In this document: in pieces, positions 9,424-17,761 of the stretch | Layout: each line of letters begins with the position of its first letter | Position numbering within the stretch: the stretch's first letter is position 1 | Assembly (NCBI RefSeq): GCF_016411825.1 | Contig: NZ_JAEKMH010000002.1 | Coordinates: 1,116,001-1,180,000 of the forward strand | Origin: Devosia sediminis | Lineage (GTDB): Bacteria; Pseudomonadota; Alphaproteobacteria; Rhizobiales; Devosiaceae | Direction: 5' to 3' | DNA: 64,000 bases | Made by a program: the position numbers and the translations under genes | Notes under the pieces: model-generated | Databases searched by the model: none | The model's input: only the letters and a program-made list of their open reading frames with translations | What the model was told of the DNA's origin: nothing

Positions 9424-10310
9424 GCAAGATCTTCTACGATGCCACCGTCCTCGCCACCCGCTACCTGACGCCGGGCATGATGCGGCTCACCTTTGGCGGC
9501 GAGGGCTTGGCCGGTTATCCCGGCACCGGCATTGCTGACGAATACATGCGCTTCTTCTTTCCCAACGAGGAAACCGGACGCCTGCATCTGCCCCATATCG
9601 ACGAGAATGGCCGCTGGACCTATCCCGATGGCGGTCAGGAGGCCATCCGCTGCTCGACCTACACCGTGCGCGCCCATCGCCCCGAGGCCAATGAACTCGA
9701 CATCGACTTCGTCGTGCACGAGGGCGGGCTTGCCAGCGAATGGGCGCAGAAGGCCCGGCCCGGCGACCGCATCACCGTCAATCGCCCCCGCGGCATCTGT
9801 GCCCGTCCCGAGGACACAACTTGGCAATTGCTGGTCTGCGACGCGACCGGCATTCCGGCGCTGTCCCGTCTCCTAGAGCAATCGCCGAAAAACCTGCAGA
9901 CCCGTGTATTTGTCGAGGTTGCCGCGCCCGAGCATGAGCAGCCCTTGCCGCATCACGACTTCGCCACCGTCACCTGGCTGCATCGCAGTGGCAATGGTGT
10001 AGCGCCCAGCCGCATGGCCGATGTCATCAAGGCCATGCCGCTGTCTCCCACGCCGGGCTACATCTGGGTCGCCGGCGAACAGCGTACCGTGCGCGCCATC
10101 CGCAAGTTCGTCCGCCAGGAGCTGAAGCTCCCAACCGATCGCTACGAGCTCGTCTCCTACTGGACCAATGAGAGCGAAGCCTGGGAAGCACGCTGGAAAG
10201 AGGTGCCGCAGGAGGTCAAGGACGCCATCGACGCCTCCTGGTCCTCCGGCCGCGACGTCGAGGAACTGCGCGACGAATACTACGCCACGCTGGAAAAATA
10301 CGGCCTCTGA
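9420..10310 (+). CDS. Siderophore-interacting FAD-dependent ferric reductase (SIP family)
   Basis: A 296-residue protein of the SIP/ViuB family, which use FAD and NAD(P)H to reduce ferric siderophores in the cytoplasm and release iron. Seen: the FAD-binding barrel with STYTVRAHRPEANELDID (RxYTxR-like motif) and a long loop, GPA-like HEGGLASEWAQKARPGD, then the NAD-binding half (LLVCDATGIPALSRLLE) and the characteristic ending (WVAGEQRTVRAIRKFVRQEL, then LVSYWTNESE). It is coupled by ATGA overlap to the upstream ABC exporter. No TonB receptor or siderophore synthesis gene is in the window. Confidence 0.9.
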   Translation: MSKIFYDATVLATRYLTPGMMRLTFGGEGLAGYPGTGIADEYMRFFFPNEETGRLHLPHIDENGRWTYPDGGQEAIRCSTYTVRAHRPEANELDIDFVVHEGGLASEWAQKARPGDRITVNRPRGICARPEDTTWQLLVCDATGIPALSRLLEQSPKNLQTRVFVEVAAPEHEQPLPHHDFATVTWLHRSGNGVAPSRMADVIKAMPLSPTPGYIWVAGEQRTVRAIRKFVRQELKLPTDRYELVSYWTNESEAWEARWKEVPQEVKDAIDASWSSGRDVEELRDEYYATLEKYGL

Positions 10311-10356
10311 AAGCGGTCCGCTTGTCTGGCGACGGGCCCCGCGCTACCAGCGATCC

Positions 10357-11376
10357 ATGAGAAAAATCGGATTTCTGGGCGCCATGAACCGCGATGTGGT
10401 GGTGGAGCAGCCGACGGCTGACCTGCTGCCTTTGCTCGGCGCCGAGGCGACCCCGCTGGTCGAAACGCCGGTCTCCGACGCCGTGGCCCAGCGCGGCAGC
10501 GCGCTTCTCGAGGGCAGGGGCGCCGCCACCTGGCTCGGCGGCTCTGCCTTCAACGTTGCTCGCGTCGTGGCGCTGCTCAATCGCGACCGGGCCTTCGACC
10601 TCGCCTTCTTTGGCATTGCCGGTTCCGTGGCCGGCACTCAGCCGCATCTCGCCACGCTGGTGGAATGGGCCGTCGACACCGGCTCAGTCGCCGTCTCACC
10701 GCTGCCGCCCGCCACGTGCCTCGCCATGGTCGAACCATCGGGCCGCACTCTGCTGACGGCTCTCGGCGCCAACGCCGGCATCGCCGCCTGGCTCACCGCA
10801 AACCGCGACCAACTCGCCAAAGCGATAGCCGGACGAGACCTCGTCCATGTCACCTCCTTCCTCGATCCCGAGGCCCCCGGCCTCATCGCAGGCATTCTCG
10901 CGACCGCTCGCAGCTTCAATCCATCGCTGATGGTTTCCCTCGATCCCGGCATGGCCTGGATCGCGCCGGGCGGGCAGGGGCTTTCCCCGCTCCTCCGCCA
11001 GACCAATATTCTTCATCTCAATGCCGAGGAATTTGCCCTGCTGGGTGGTTCGGAGTCGGTTCCGGGCCTGCTGGACCGCCTCACCCCGGGGGCGAAGATC
11101 GTGGCCCGCACCCATGCCGGCGCGACGGTCTTTTCGGCCTCCGGCGCCGAGTCACTGCCCGAACGCGCCCCGGCACAGGACTTCCTCGCTGTCGACCCCA
11201 ATGGCGCCGGCGATACCTTCTGCGGCGGTTTCCTCAGCGCCTACGCGGAAAACCCCGACGAGCCCCTCCGGGCCGCCGGTCTCGGCTTTGCCCTCGCCCG
11301 AAAAAAGGTCGGAATCAAAGGTCCGCTCACGGCGTCCGAGGCGGATATCGTAATGTCACGGTTGGAAAACTGGTGA
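10357..11376 (+). CDS. PfkB-family carbohydrate kinase
   Basis: A 339-residue ribokinase-like sugar or nucleoside kinase. Seen: the N-terminal strand MRKIGFLGAMNRD, the substrate-binding GGSAFNVARVVALLN motif, and the PfkB signature DPNGAGDTFCGGF containing the catalytic aspartate and anion hole. Substrate cannot be predicted. The start is ATG 10357; the frame is open further upstream but overlaps the reductase gene in another frame. The stop codon TGA (11374-11376) overlaps the 3' end of a tRNA-Arg fragment on the other strand (see the attachment site), so the gene ends exactly at the border of the integrated element. Confidence 0.87.
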   Translation: MRKIGFLGAMNRDVVVEQPTADLLPLLGAEATPLVETPVSDAVAQRGSALLEGRGAATWLGGSAFNVARVVALLNRDRAFDLAFFGIAGSVAGTQPHLATLVEWAVDTGSVAVSPLPPATCLAMVEPSGRTLLTALGANAGIAAWLTANRDQLAKAIAGRDLVHVTSFLDPEAPGLIAGILATARSFNPSLMVSLDPGMAWIAPGGQGLSPLLRQTNILHLNAEEFALLGGSESVPGLLDRLTPGAKIVARTHAGATVFSASGAESLPERAPAQDFLAVDPNGAGDTFCGGFLSAYAENPDEPLRAAGLGFALARKKVGIKGPLTASEADIVMSRLENW

Positions 11377-11415
11377 TCCCGACTGGATTCGAACCAGTGG
11401 CCTCAGGATTAGGAA
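11371..11415 (-). other. Attachment site: 3' half of tRNA-Arg(CCU) left by integration (attL)
   Basis: Reading the minus strand from 11415 down to 11371 gives, with exact tRNA spacing, the anticodon loop TTCCTAA (anticodon CCU), the 3' anticodon strand TCCTG, a five-base variable loop AGGCC, a perfect T arm (ACTGG, loop TTCGAAT, CCAGT), the acceptor 3' strand CGGGATC, discriminator A and CCA. The sequence 5' of the anticodon loop does not pair: the expected CAGGA is replaced by CGGAT and no D arm or matching acceptor GATCCCG follows. This is what remains on one side after integration into the tRNA by crossover at the anticodon loop. The intact copy expected at the far end is not in the window. 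Confidence 0.8.
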
Positions 11416-11548
11416 ATCCGTGTTACAGCCAATTCTGGGGCATTCGGCGGCATCGATCTGTAGCGTAGATCGCCAAACTTCTCTTTTCTGTTAACGACAT
11501 AGCGCGACGGCCCTTGAAAACGCGAGCGGTGGCTGATTTGCTGGAAGT

Positions 11549-11582
11549 CGCCCCAATGTCGCCCCAGTCGGCCATTGGGGCG
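11549..11582. promoter_or_regulatory. Inverted repeat at the start of the integrase gene
   Basis: CGCCCCAAT (11549-11557) and ATTGGGGCG (11574-11582) form a perfect 9-bp inverted repeat with a 16-base spacer. Two further copies of TCGCCCCA lie beside and just after it. The position right before the integrase start and next to the attachment site suggests an arm-type binding site for the integrase or an excisionase, or a translation-controlling hairpin. This is inference from position and symmetry only. Confidence 0.4.
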
Positions 11583-11600
11583 AGCAGAGGTCGCCCCAGC

Positions 11601-13037
11601 ATGCCAGTCACGATCACCGCCACCACCATCGCCAAGGCCAAGTCCGACAGCGGCCCCGGCTGCCGCCGGCACGATATCGTCGATGCCCGGAGCCGTGGGC
11701 TGTCGCTCCGCGTCTCGGCGACGGGCGTCCAATGGTCGTTGCGCTATCAGATGGGTGGCAAGGACAAGCGGTTGGCGTTAGGCGACGTGGATCTGTGGAC
11801 CATCGCTGAGGCGAGGTCGATCGTCGATCGCGCCCAGCTGATGCTCCGCGACAAGATGGGCGTCCCCGACGAGGCTTGGCTGGATCGGATGCGTTCGGCC
11901 ATGGGCAAGGCCGAGGCGGTGACATTGGCCGCGCCGGATCCGGCACCGCGGCAAGTCTTTGCTTGGACCTTCGCCGAGGGCCGCGAAAAGTTCCTCGCGG
12001 AGGTCCACCGCACCCGTCGCCATGACACGTGGAAAGACTACAGCTGGAAGCTCTGCGGTGAGGACCTCAAGGACCTCGATGGCACACCGCTTCCGCTGAT
12101 CACGCGACAGCAGTTGGCAGGCATACTCGGCGACATTCACCGATCCGGTCGCGAGACCCATGCCCAAAACACGCAGAGGGTCCTGAGCAGGTTCTGGAAT
12201 TGGTTGGCCGAGGATGGCCAAGCCGCCAAGAGCGGCGTGCAGCCGGGGATCATGCACGGCCTGAAAGCCCCGGAGCCGTCGCTGATCGAAGACGACACGG
12301 ACCCAGAGGATCCGTTCGGTCCCGGTTACGTGCCGCCGATGACCGAGATCGGCAGGATCGTGGCGATCGCCCGGTCAGGCGCGGTGCATGACACCGTAGC
12401 CGCGGCCTTGGAATTGATGTGCTGGACCGTGCAGCGTCGGCGAACGGTCGTCGAAGCCCGCCGGCAGGATTTCGAGGCGCTCGGTGAAGGGCAGGGTGGT
12501 CTGTGGCATATCCCGCCGCGGTCGATGAAGAGCCGCTCGAAGAAGGCGAAGCGCCGACCGCACACGATCCCGCTGCCGCCGGTCGCGTGGGCGGTGGTGC
12601 AGCGCATGCTCGACGTCGAGACCGATTCCGCCTGGCTGTTCCCCCAGATCCGCGCGCGTCGGCAGGGCGAGGAGCTGACGCATATCAATCCGAGCACACT
12701 CACTCATATGTTGGGCTGGCTGCCCGGCGTCCACGCCTCGCCTCACGACGTCAGGCGTGCGTTCGCGACGCATGGCGAGACGACGCTCGGCCTGCTGCGG
12801 ACGGACACTGCCGCTATCCTCGACCACAACCCGGACGCCAGAGACGTGACTGGTGCTCACTATGCGTTGCACAATGGCACGCACAGGACGTGGCCGATCA
12901 TGCAAGCATGGTGCAGCGCTGTCGAAGCCGAGATCGCCGGCGCTGCGGCCAGGCTGGAATCGGCGGTAGCGATCAAGGCGGCGGTCACGGCGGCGCGCAA
13001 GAATGGTGGCGGCAGGGTGCTGCTGGCAGCGGAATGA
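11601..13037 (+). CDS. int: Site-specific tyrosine recombinase (integrase) of the integrated element
   Basis: A tyrosine integrase of about 478 residues that should catalyse insertion and excision at the tRNA-Arg site beside it. Seen: an arm-binding-like N-terminus (ITATTIAKAKS, then SRGLSLRVSATG), a core-binding region, and the catalytic set: Arg in CWTVQRRRTVVEA, Lys in the KSRSKKAKRR turn, HDVRR, the second His region LDHNPDA and Tyr in VTGAHYALHN. ATG 11601 is preferred because the conserved N-terminal strand starts there; starts at 11556 (ATG) and 11514 (TTG) are in frame but pass through the inverted repeat. It is oriented away from the tRNA fragment, as usual for such elements. Confidence 0.88.
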   Translation: MPVTITATTIAKAKSDSGPGCRRHDIVDARSRGLSLRVSATGVQWSLRYQMGGKDKRLALGDVDLWTIAEARSIVDRAQLMLRDKMGVPDEAWLDRMRSAMGKAEAVTLAAPDPAPRQVFAWTFAEGREKFLAEVHRTRRHDTWKDYSWKLCGEDLKDLDGTPLPLITRQQLAGILGDIHRSGRETHAQNTQRVLSRFWNWLAEDGQAAKSGVQPGIMHGLKAPEPSLIEDDTDPEDPFGPGYVPPMTEIGRIVAIARSGAVHDTVAAALELMCWTVQRRRTVVEARRQDFEALGEGQGGLWHIPPRSMKSRSKKAKRRPHTIPLPPVAWAVVQRMLDVETDSAWLFPQIRARRQGEELTHINPSTLTHMLGWLPGVHASPHDVRRAFATHGETTLGLLRTDTAAILDHNPDARDVTGAHYALHNGTHRTWPIMQAWCSAVEAEIAGAAARLESAVAIKAAVTAARKNGGGRVLLAAE

Positions 13038-13067
13038 GAAAGGGCCCCGTGGGGCCCCAGCTCATTC
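13032..13067. terminator. Bidirectional hairpin terminator
   Basis: A nested hairpin: outer arms GAATGAG and CTCATTC, inner arms GGGCCCC and GGGGCCC around a GT loop. It spans the stop of the integrase gene and the end of the convergent small gene, and would serve as a terminator for both strands. No long T tract follows. Confidence 0.6.
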
Positions 13068-13346
13068 GTCGGCAGTCGGGTGGCACCATTCGCAGTCCGG
13101 GTCAGTGCAGTCTTCCAAGCTCGCAATTTCATCAAGAGCAAAGGAGAAGTCTTCAACGACTGGATCATCGACGTGGGACGTGATTGATGAAACTGTCGTG
13201 TGCAACTGAACGGTGGCGAAACACTTCCCAGCCGGTGCTATCAGCTCAAGCGTCCGACAGGACTGATATCTGTTCTCCGGCGTGTAGTCGACGGTGACGC
13301 CGGCCTTCTTCGCGGCCCTTCGGACTTGAGCTAGCGTGACAGTCAC
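13062..13346 (-). CDS. Small protein of unknown function
   Basis: A 94-residue protein, last gene of a three-gene minus-strand operon. It begins with a short helical DNA-binding-like segment (TLAQVRRAAKKAGVTVDYTPE) followed by a mixed beta region and ends with a cysteine-rich tail, DCTDPDCEWCHPT, that could bind a metal. Start ATG 13346 lies one base from the stop of the upstream HTH gene. Function is not recognised. Confidence 0.6.
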   Translation of the reverse strand: MTVTLAQVRRAAKKAGVTVDYTPENRYQSCRTLELIAPAGKCFATVQLHTTVSSITSHVDDPVVEDFSFALDEIASLEDCTDPDCEWCHPTADE

Positions 13347-13347
13347 T

Positions 13348-13851
13348 TCAGACGTTCCTTTCTTCTGAATTTTCGTCGACCTCTTTCCAAACGATGCCCG
13401 GAATTCCGGGTCGTTTCATTCCGATCGACACGCGGTCGAGTGAAATCCAGATGCCCTCGTCCTCGACGTTGTGCTCATCGACGAACTTCATCGCTGCGGC
13501 TCGATCGCTGCCGCGATGCTCCCAGACTTCCTTCTTACCCGTCGTTTTCCAACGGCCGTCATGAAGCCGGAAGCGGCGGGCGATGACGAAATATTCCGGC
13601 ATGGGTTTGGGTTTCCTCCCACGCTTCTGCGGAGCCGGCGCGCCTTCGATCCACTCCGGGGGCACGCCATGCCTGTCGAACATGATCGCCAGCCTGCCCA
13701 GCCATGGCGGGATTTTCCTCTCGCCGCTTTCGTATTTGCGGATCGTGCCCGACGCGGTCACGTCGCGACCTTCGTAGCCGAAGGCCCGACCCAGGGCCGT
13801 CGTGGACAGCCCTAGGCGATGACGGATTTCTTGCAGTTCGGCCCCAGTCAT
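13348..13851 (-). CDS. XRE-like helix-turn-helix protein
   Basis: A 167-residue DNA-binding protein. The N-terminal 60 residues form an XRE/Cro-type HTH (TGAELQEIRHRLGLSTTALG, then ASGTIRKYESGERKIPPWL), followed by a basic linker (RGRKPKPMPEY) and a C-terminal region with tryptophans (WKTTGKKEVWEHRGSDRAAA) that is not recognised. It is probably a regulator of the element. It overlaps the upstream acidic gene by ATGA at 13848-13851. Confidence 0.7.
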   Translation of the reverse strand: MTGAELQEIRHRLGLSTTALGRAFGYEGRDVTASGTIRKYESGERKIPPWLGRLAIMFDRHGVPPEWIEGAPAPQKRGRKPKPMPEYFVIARRFRLHDGRWKTTGKKEVWEHRGSDRAAAMKFVDEHNVEDEGIWISLDRVSIGMKRPGIPGIVWKEVDENSEERNV

Positions 13852-14399
13852 GCTGTCTCCCTCTCGAACAGCACGAATTCTGCTTCCCGTCCGTCCATGT
13901 CGATCGCGATGGAACGTCCCATTTCATCAGTCAGAAAGACGCCGCGGAAACCGGCGACCTTCGCTGCGCGAGGACCCATAATCTGAAGCAACCACGCCGT
14001 ATCGGAATCGACTTCGAAATTGCTGCGTTCGAAATCGCGTGTTTCGCGGAAATCTGAATAGCTTTCGAAGTCGTCGCTATCGAGCGTGTAGTCGACGAGG
14101 GTCTCGTCATATTGAAGGGTCTGATCAATCAGACCTTCGGCAATCTCGTCGTCGATGTTGAGGCCGTGCTGTTTCTTGATCAGCGCCTTCACTTCGCCGA
14201 CTAATCCACGCATGTTGTCGTTCTCTTCGTAGCTCAGAACGTGCTCCACATCGATGATCTGATCCTCATCTGCTTCGACAGTGAAAACTCTGTCTCCGCG
14301 GACCAACTGAACATAGTCCGTGAAGAAGACGAACTCGTCAAAGTAAGGGTGGCTGCCAACTTCGGGGGCAGTGTTAGCGGAGTGGAACAGCTTGATCAT
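13848..14399 (-). CDS. Highly acidic protein of unknown function
   Basis: A 183-residue protein with a strong excess of Asp and Glu, concentrated in stretches such as EADEDQIIDVEHVLSYEEND and DYTLDSDDFESYSDF. It is the first gene of the operon that includes the XRE-like regulator. Strongly acidic small proteins on mobile elements are sometimes DNA mimics (for example Ocr and ArdA), which would fit an element that also carries a restriction-modification system, but no motif of those families is seen here. No function assigned. Confidence 0.6.
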   Translation of the reverse strand: MIKLFHSANTAPEVGSHPYFDEFVFFTDYVQLVRGDRVFTVEADEDQIIDVEHVLSYEENDNMRGLVGEVKALIKKQHGLNIDDEIAEGLIDQTLQYDETLVDYTLDSDDFESYSDFRETRDFERSNFEVDSDTAWLLQIMGPRAAKVAGFRGVFLTDEMGRSIAIDMDGREAEFVLFERETA

Positions 14400-14734
14400 C
14401 GGTCGGTCTCCGTCTCATCGACCGCTTGTTCACCGCCGATGACAACAATATGAAGTCCGCATATGCGAACATCAATACCGCCACCGCCAAAAATCGACGT
14501 CGCAATGCATTATGTCCAGAACGCATGTAAAATCAGTGTGTTAGAGACCGTGCCTTTTGCCGGCGATCAGGTCCGTAAAATGCCATCTAACTTTTCCCCG
14601 GACAGCCGCTCCATTCCAGGCTAGCTAATGTCGCAGGTCGCCTTCGTCGCGACCGCGTATCCCCGGGCCCAGCCCTGCAGATGCAGGAGTGCCACGGGGC
14701 AGGGTGCCGGAATCGGCCCACGACACTTCCCATC
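14400..14734. promoter_or_regulatory. Divergent intergenic region with a perfect 10-bp palindrome
   Basis: This 335-bp gap separates the minus-strand regulator operon from the plus-strand AAA+ operon and must hold both promoters. A perfect palindrome CGCATATGCG lies at 14458-14467, embedded in TCCGCATATGCGAAC, and is a candidate operator for the XRE-like protein. No gene is seen in the rest. Confidence 0.4.
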
Positions 14735-16333
14735 ATGACATCGAAGGACAAGACTGGCGCCTCGGACGGCGCTCGCGAGCACTATGCAGCTCGCAAGAAG
14801 AGCCACGACGTATTCATTTCGGGCACCCGGCCAGACGTCGACGATCTATTGTCGGGCGCGCCATTCATGGGCGGCGACATCCGCATCGATGCCCGGTCAT
14901 GGTGCCAGCACATGCTTAGCAACGCTGGCGACCTGCGAAGCTATCAGTCCATGGTGAAGGCTGCCGGTTGCAGCGTGAATTTTGGCCGAGCTCTGCGGGC
15001 TCTGCGTGACAGCGTGAGCCTGCAGACGATCAAGCCGGTCGAGCAGGCAGCGCGATCAGTCCAGGACGACGACGCGGTCACGCGCATGCTCGTCTACAGA
15101 GCCTGCTTGCGCGATGAGGCCGCACGCAACGAGCTATCGAAGATCGCCGCTTCTCAGCAGTACGGCGACAGCGGTTTCACGCAAGCGCAGCGATACGCTG
15201 TCTCGATCGGCCTGGTGCATAGCTACAGCCGCCAGTCGATGTTTGAATATCACTCGCGCGGTCGGCACTGGATCGCCAGCCAAGCCGCAGTGCTTGAAGA
15301 CATCCGTCTCGCCGCCGCCGAAGCTGAGGCAGCAGCAAAGGCAAAGGTCGCCGAGCCTGCCGACCGTGGGCGGCTCGAGGTTCTCGCTGCAGTTCGCGGC
15401 GTCGACCCCGACGACGAGGATTTCATTCGTGCCGTCATGGAGGTCCGGGCCGAGTTCTGGTCCCCGAATGTCCGCGAAATCGTTGTCGTGCCAGCCTTCC
15501 CCGAGGGCGGCACAGGGCATCGGAAGGACCTGCAAAAGGGCTGGGCCGGCATGGACGGCCAGCCGCTGCCGGTCGTGCTGCGCGGCGACGTGGCCTCTCA
15601 TCGCCGCTCGCTGGTCGAGCGCTGGCCACACGCCGCTGATGTCATCGACGTTGTGCTTGGCGATCTTGCCGTCCGCGAGGAGGTCAAATTTCGCCCGACG
15701 CTTTTCGTTGGACCTCCGGGTTCCGGCAAGAGCTCATTGGCGCGGGCGATCTGCGACCAGATTGGTCTGCCTTCGGATCTCTACAATCTGGCCGGCATTG
15801 CCGATTCCTCGCTCGTCGGCACCAGTGCACAATGGAGCACGGCTCGGGAGTGTGTGCCGCTCCAAGTCATCAAGCGGTCGAAGAGCGCGTCAGTTGGCGT
15901 TATCTGGGACGAAGTCGAGAAGGCCAGCACCGGCAGTCAAAATGGCAGCCCGCTCGATGCCATGCTGCCCCTGCTCGAAGCCGATCAAGCCAAGCGCTTC
16001 CGCGACCTCGCGTTGGAGGCCGAAGTCGATCTGAGCTTCGTCAGCCACTTCGGCACGGCGAATACGATCGATGGCATCCCCGCGCCGCTGCGCGACCGCA
16101 TGAGGATTCTGGTGATGCCGGAACCAACGTGGGAGCACCTCGGCACGCTGTCGCGCCAGATCGTGCAGCGGATCGCGCGCGAGCGGGGCGTCGATGCCAG
16201 GTGGTTCGCGGATCTCGCCGAGGACGAAATGGACCTCGTTCGGCAGGCGTGGCCCGGCGGGTCGATCCGTCAGTTAACACGCATCGTCACCACGCTGATT
16301 GATGGGCGCGATCACCTGATCGGCAGGTGCTGA
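14735..16333 (+). CDS. AAA+ ATPase (Lon/RuvB-like ATPase domain)
   Basis: A 532-residue protein with an unrecognised helical N-terminal half and a C-terminal AAA+ module (about residues 300-530): Walker A GPPGSGKSS, Walker B VGVIWDEVEKA, sensor 1 SHFGTANTIDGIP, arginine-finger region PAPLRDRMRILVMPEP and sensor 2 GGSIRQLTRI. The ATPase resembles that of Lon proteases, but the Lon Ser-Lys protease domain is absent, so it is not a peptidase. A role in remodelling DNA or protein complexes is inference. Start ATG 14735 has no clear ribosome site; ATG 14681 is possible. It leads a tightly packed four-gene operon. Confidence 0.75.
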   Translation: MTSKDKTGASDGAREHYAARKKSHDVFISGTRPDVDDLLSGAPFMGGDIRIDARSWCQHMLSNAGDLRSYQSMVKAAGCSVNFGRALRALRDSVSLQTIKPVEQAARSVQDDDAVTRMLVYRACLRDEAARNELSKIAASQQYGDSGFTQAQRYAVSIGLVHSYSRQSMFEYHSRGRHWIASQAAVLEDIRLAAAEAEAAAKAKVAEPADRGRLEVLAAVRGVDPDDEDFIRAVMEVRAEFWSPNVREIVVVPAFPEGGTGHRKDLQKGWAGMDGQPLPVVLRGDVASHRRSLVERWPHAADVIDVVLGDLAVREEVKFRPTLFVGPPGSGKSSLARAICDQIGLPSDLYNLAGIADSSLVGTSAQWSTARECVPLQVIKRSKSASVGVIWDEVEKASTGSQNGSPLDAMLPLLEADQAKRFRDLALEAEVDLSFVSHFGTANTIDGIPAPLRDRMRILVMPEPTWEHLGTLSRQIVQRIARERGVDARWFADLAEDEMDLVRQAWPGGSIRQLTRIVTTLIDGRDHLIGRC

Positions 16334-16334
16334 C

Positions 16335-16583
16335 ATGGTGATCCGTGAAAGCGATCGCCGACTCGCTGTCGGCGCTTACCGCGTTGCCGTTGGCATGATC
16401 CGTCAACGTGACCCTGCTGTGGCCGATCTGGCCGCGGCGGCGCTGGAGCATCCGACGCCGATGACCGTCCGCGCCTTGCTCACAGCCGGTGCCGGAAAGC
16501 CTTGGCTGCAGATGCTGCTGGAAGCTTTGGCACAGGTGGGGATCGCCGGCGCCGAAGACGTACTGAAGGGAGAACAGGAATGA
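16335..16583 (+). CDS. Small helical protein of unknown function
   Basis: An 82-residue, mostly helical protein starting one base after the AAA+ ATPase stop and ending in an ATGA overlap with the next gene. Its alanine- and leucine-rich helices (DPAVADLAAAALEHP, LQMLLEALAQVGIAG) show no known motif. Co-translation suggests a partner of its neighbours. Confidence 0.6.
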   Translation: MVIRESDRRLAVGAYRVAVGMIRQRDPAVADLAAAALEHPTPMTVRALLTAGAGKPWLQMLLEALAQVGIAGAEDVLKGEQE

Positions 16584-16789
16584 ACTACGGCGACATCATT
16601 GAGAGAAACAGCGCCCGCTGCCTCGACTGTAACACCGAGATCGTCAGCGTTCACAGGCACGATTTCAAGTTTTGCCGCTGCGGCAGCATCGCAGTCGATG
16701 GGGGCGATGAATACCTGCGCCGCGTCTACAAGAAGGAGGCGCGGTGGGAGGACACGTCGATCACGCGTCCGAGGGGAGACGGCGAATGA
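16580..16789 (+). CDS. Small four-cysteine zinc-ribbon-like protein
   Basis: A 69-residue protein starting at ATG 16580 (ATGA overlap). Two cysteine pairs, CLDC and CRCG, are spaced like a zinc ribbon; the segment FKFCRCGSIAVDGGDEYLRR resembles small uncharacterised phage-type proteins. A longer open frame in this reading frame starts inside the previous gene and is not used. It overlaps the next gene by ATGA at 16786-16789. Confidence 0.65.
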   Translation: MNYGDIIERNSARCLDCNTEIVSVHRHDFKFCRCGSIAVDGGDEYLRRVYKKEARWEDTSITRPRGDGE

Positions 16790-17541
16790 AACTCTGGGTC
16801 GTCTCTGACTTGCACTGCGATCACTATCCCTGGACGCCGGCGCAGGTACCCGGGCACGACGTCATGATCATCGCCGGCGACGTGTCCAATGGCCCGCTGC
16901 CGGCGCAGCGCGAGCTGTTCAGGATTGGCCAGCACACGTCTGCGCCGATCATTTTCGTCCCGGGGAATCACGATCTGTTCGGCGTGCCGCTCAATGGCAT
17001 CGTCGGCAACAAACGGCTGGAGCGTGACGGAATCCACATCTTGCCGGCCGGCCAGAGCGTCGTCATCGGCGGCGCTCGATTCATCGGCGCCACGCTGTGG
17101 ACGGACTTCACGCTGGCAGACGACGTGTACGGCTCGGAAGCATGGGCAGCGCAGCAAATGCCGGACTATGCGAAAATCCGTCGTGACGACGGTACGCTGA
17201 TCTGGCCAGCCGACACCAGCGCCGCCCACCGCCAGCACCGCGCGGCGATCGAGGGTGTACTGTTACAGCCGTTCGCCGGCCCCACGGTCGTCATCACGCA
17301 TCACGCGCCGTCGCGCCGATCAATCGCTGGCGCGGTCGACACCCCCGACGCCGCCTTTGCCAGCGATCTCGAGGGAATGATCCATAAACACCAGCCAGAG
17401 CTCTGGGTGCATGGGCACGTGCACCAGCATCATGACTATCACATTAGAAACACTCGAATAATCGCGAACCCGCGGGGGTATCAGGGCGACGAATGGGTTG
17501 AGGACAGCGGCTTCGTCGAGGATTTTGTCGTCGAAGTATGA
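16786..17541 (+). CDS. Calcineurin-like metallophosphoesterase
   Basis: A 251-residue metallophosphoesterase with all five metal-binding blocks: SDLHCDH, GDVSNG, PGNHDLF, THHAPS and HGHVHQHHD. Members hydrolyse phosphomono- or diester bonds with two metal ions; on mobile elements they may process nucleotides or nucleic-acid ends. Start ATG 16786 overlaps the previous stop. The 3' third of the gene and the following 87 bp are repeated, in decayed form, at 21031-21360 on the far side of the restriction-modification cassette. Confidence 0.85.
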   Translation: MKLWVVSDLHCDHYPWTPAQVPGHDVMIIAGDVSNGPLPAQRELFRIGQHTSAPIIFVPGNHDLFGVPLNGIVGNKRLERDGIHILPAGQSVVIGGARFIGATLWTDFTLADDVYGSEAWAAQQMPDYAKIRRDDGTLIWPADTSAAHRQHRAAIEGVLLQPFAGPTVVITHHAPSRRSIAGAVDTPDAAFASDLEGMIHKHQPELWVHGHVHQHHDYHIRNTRIIANPRGYQGDEWVEDSGFVEDFVVEV

Positions 17542-17628
17542 GGGGTAGCGCTTTGAAATTGTTAGCTAATTCGGGATGCTGGCGATTTGCAGATCATGAT
17601 GATCTGCTGGCAGGTCGTGGGCAGGTTG
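17303..17628. repeat. Direct repeat, left copy (metallophosphoesterase 3' end and downstream)
   Basis: This stretch aligns end to end with 21031-21360. Identical runs include the 24-mer that begins GGGATGCTGGCGATTT and the 23-mer that begins GCTGGCAGGTCGTGGG, and the upstream coding part matches at protein level (HHAPS followed by RSIAG). The two copies enclose the methyltransferase, restriction endonuclease and Abi genes. Confidence 0.8.
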
Positions 17629-17761
17629 CTGACAGGTGGCGTCATCACTTGCGTGTATGCAGGCAGAAACCCTCTGGACGGGACGTTCGTTCTGGGTAGG
17701 TTCGCGTTTACCGGTTGGTGGTGTGCCTGCGTTAAGATTCGCGCAATCGGGGGATAATGCC

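Noticed and set aside
11371..11460. Intact tRNA gene next to pfkB
   Set aside because: Only the 3' half folds; the 5' anticodon strand does not pair and there is no D arm or acceptor partner.
14681..16333. Lon protease
   Set aside because: The AAA+ part is Lon-like, but the frame ends after sensor 2 and has no Ser-Lys protease domain.
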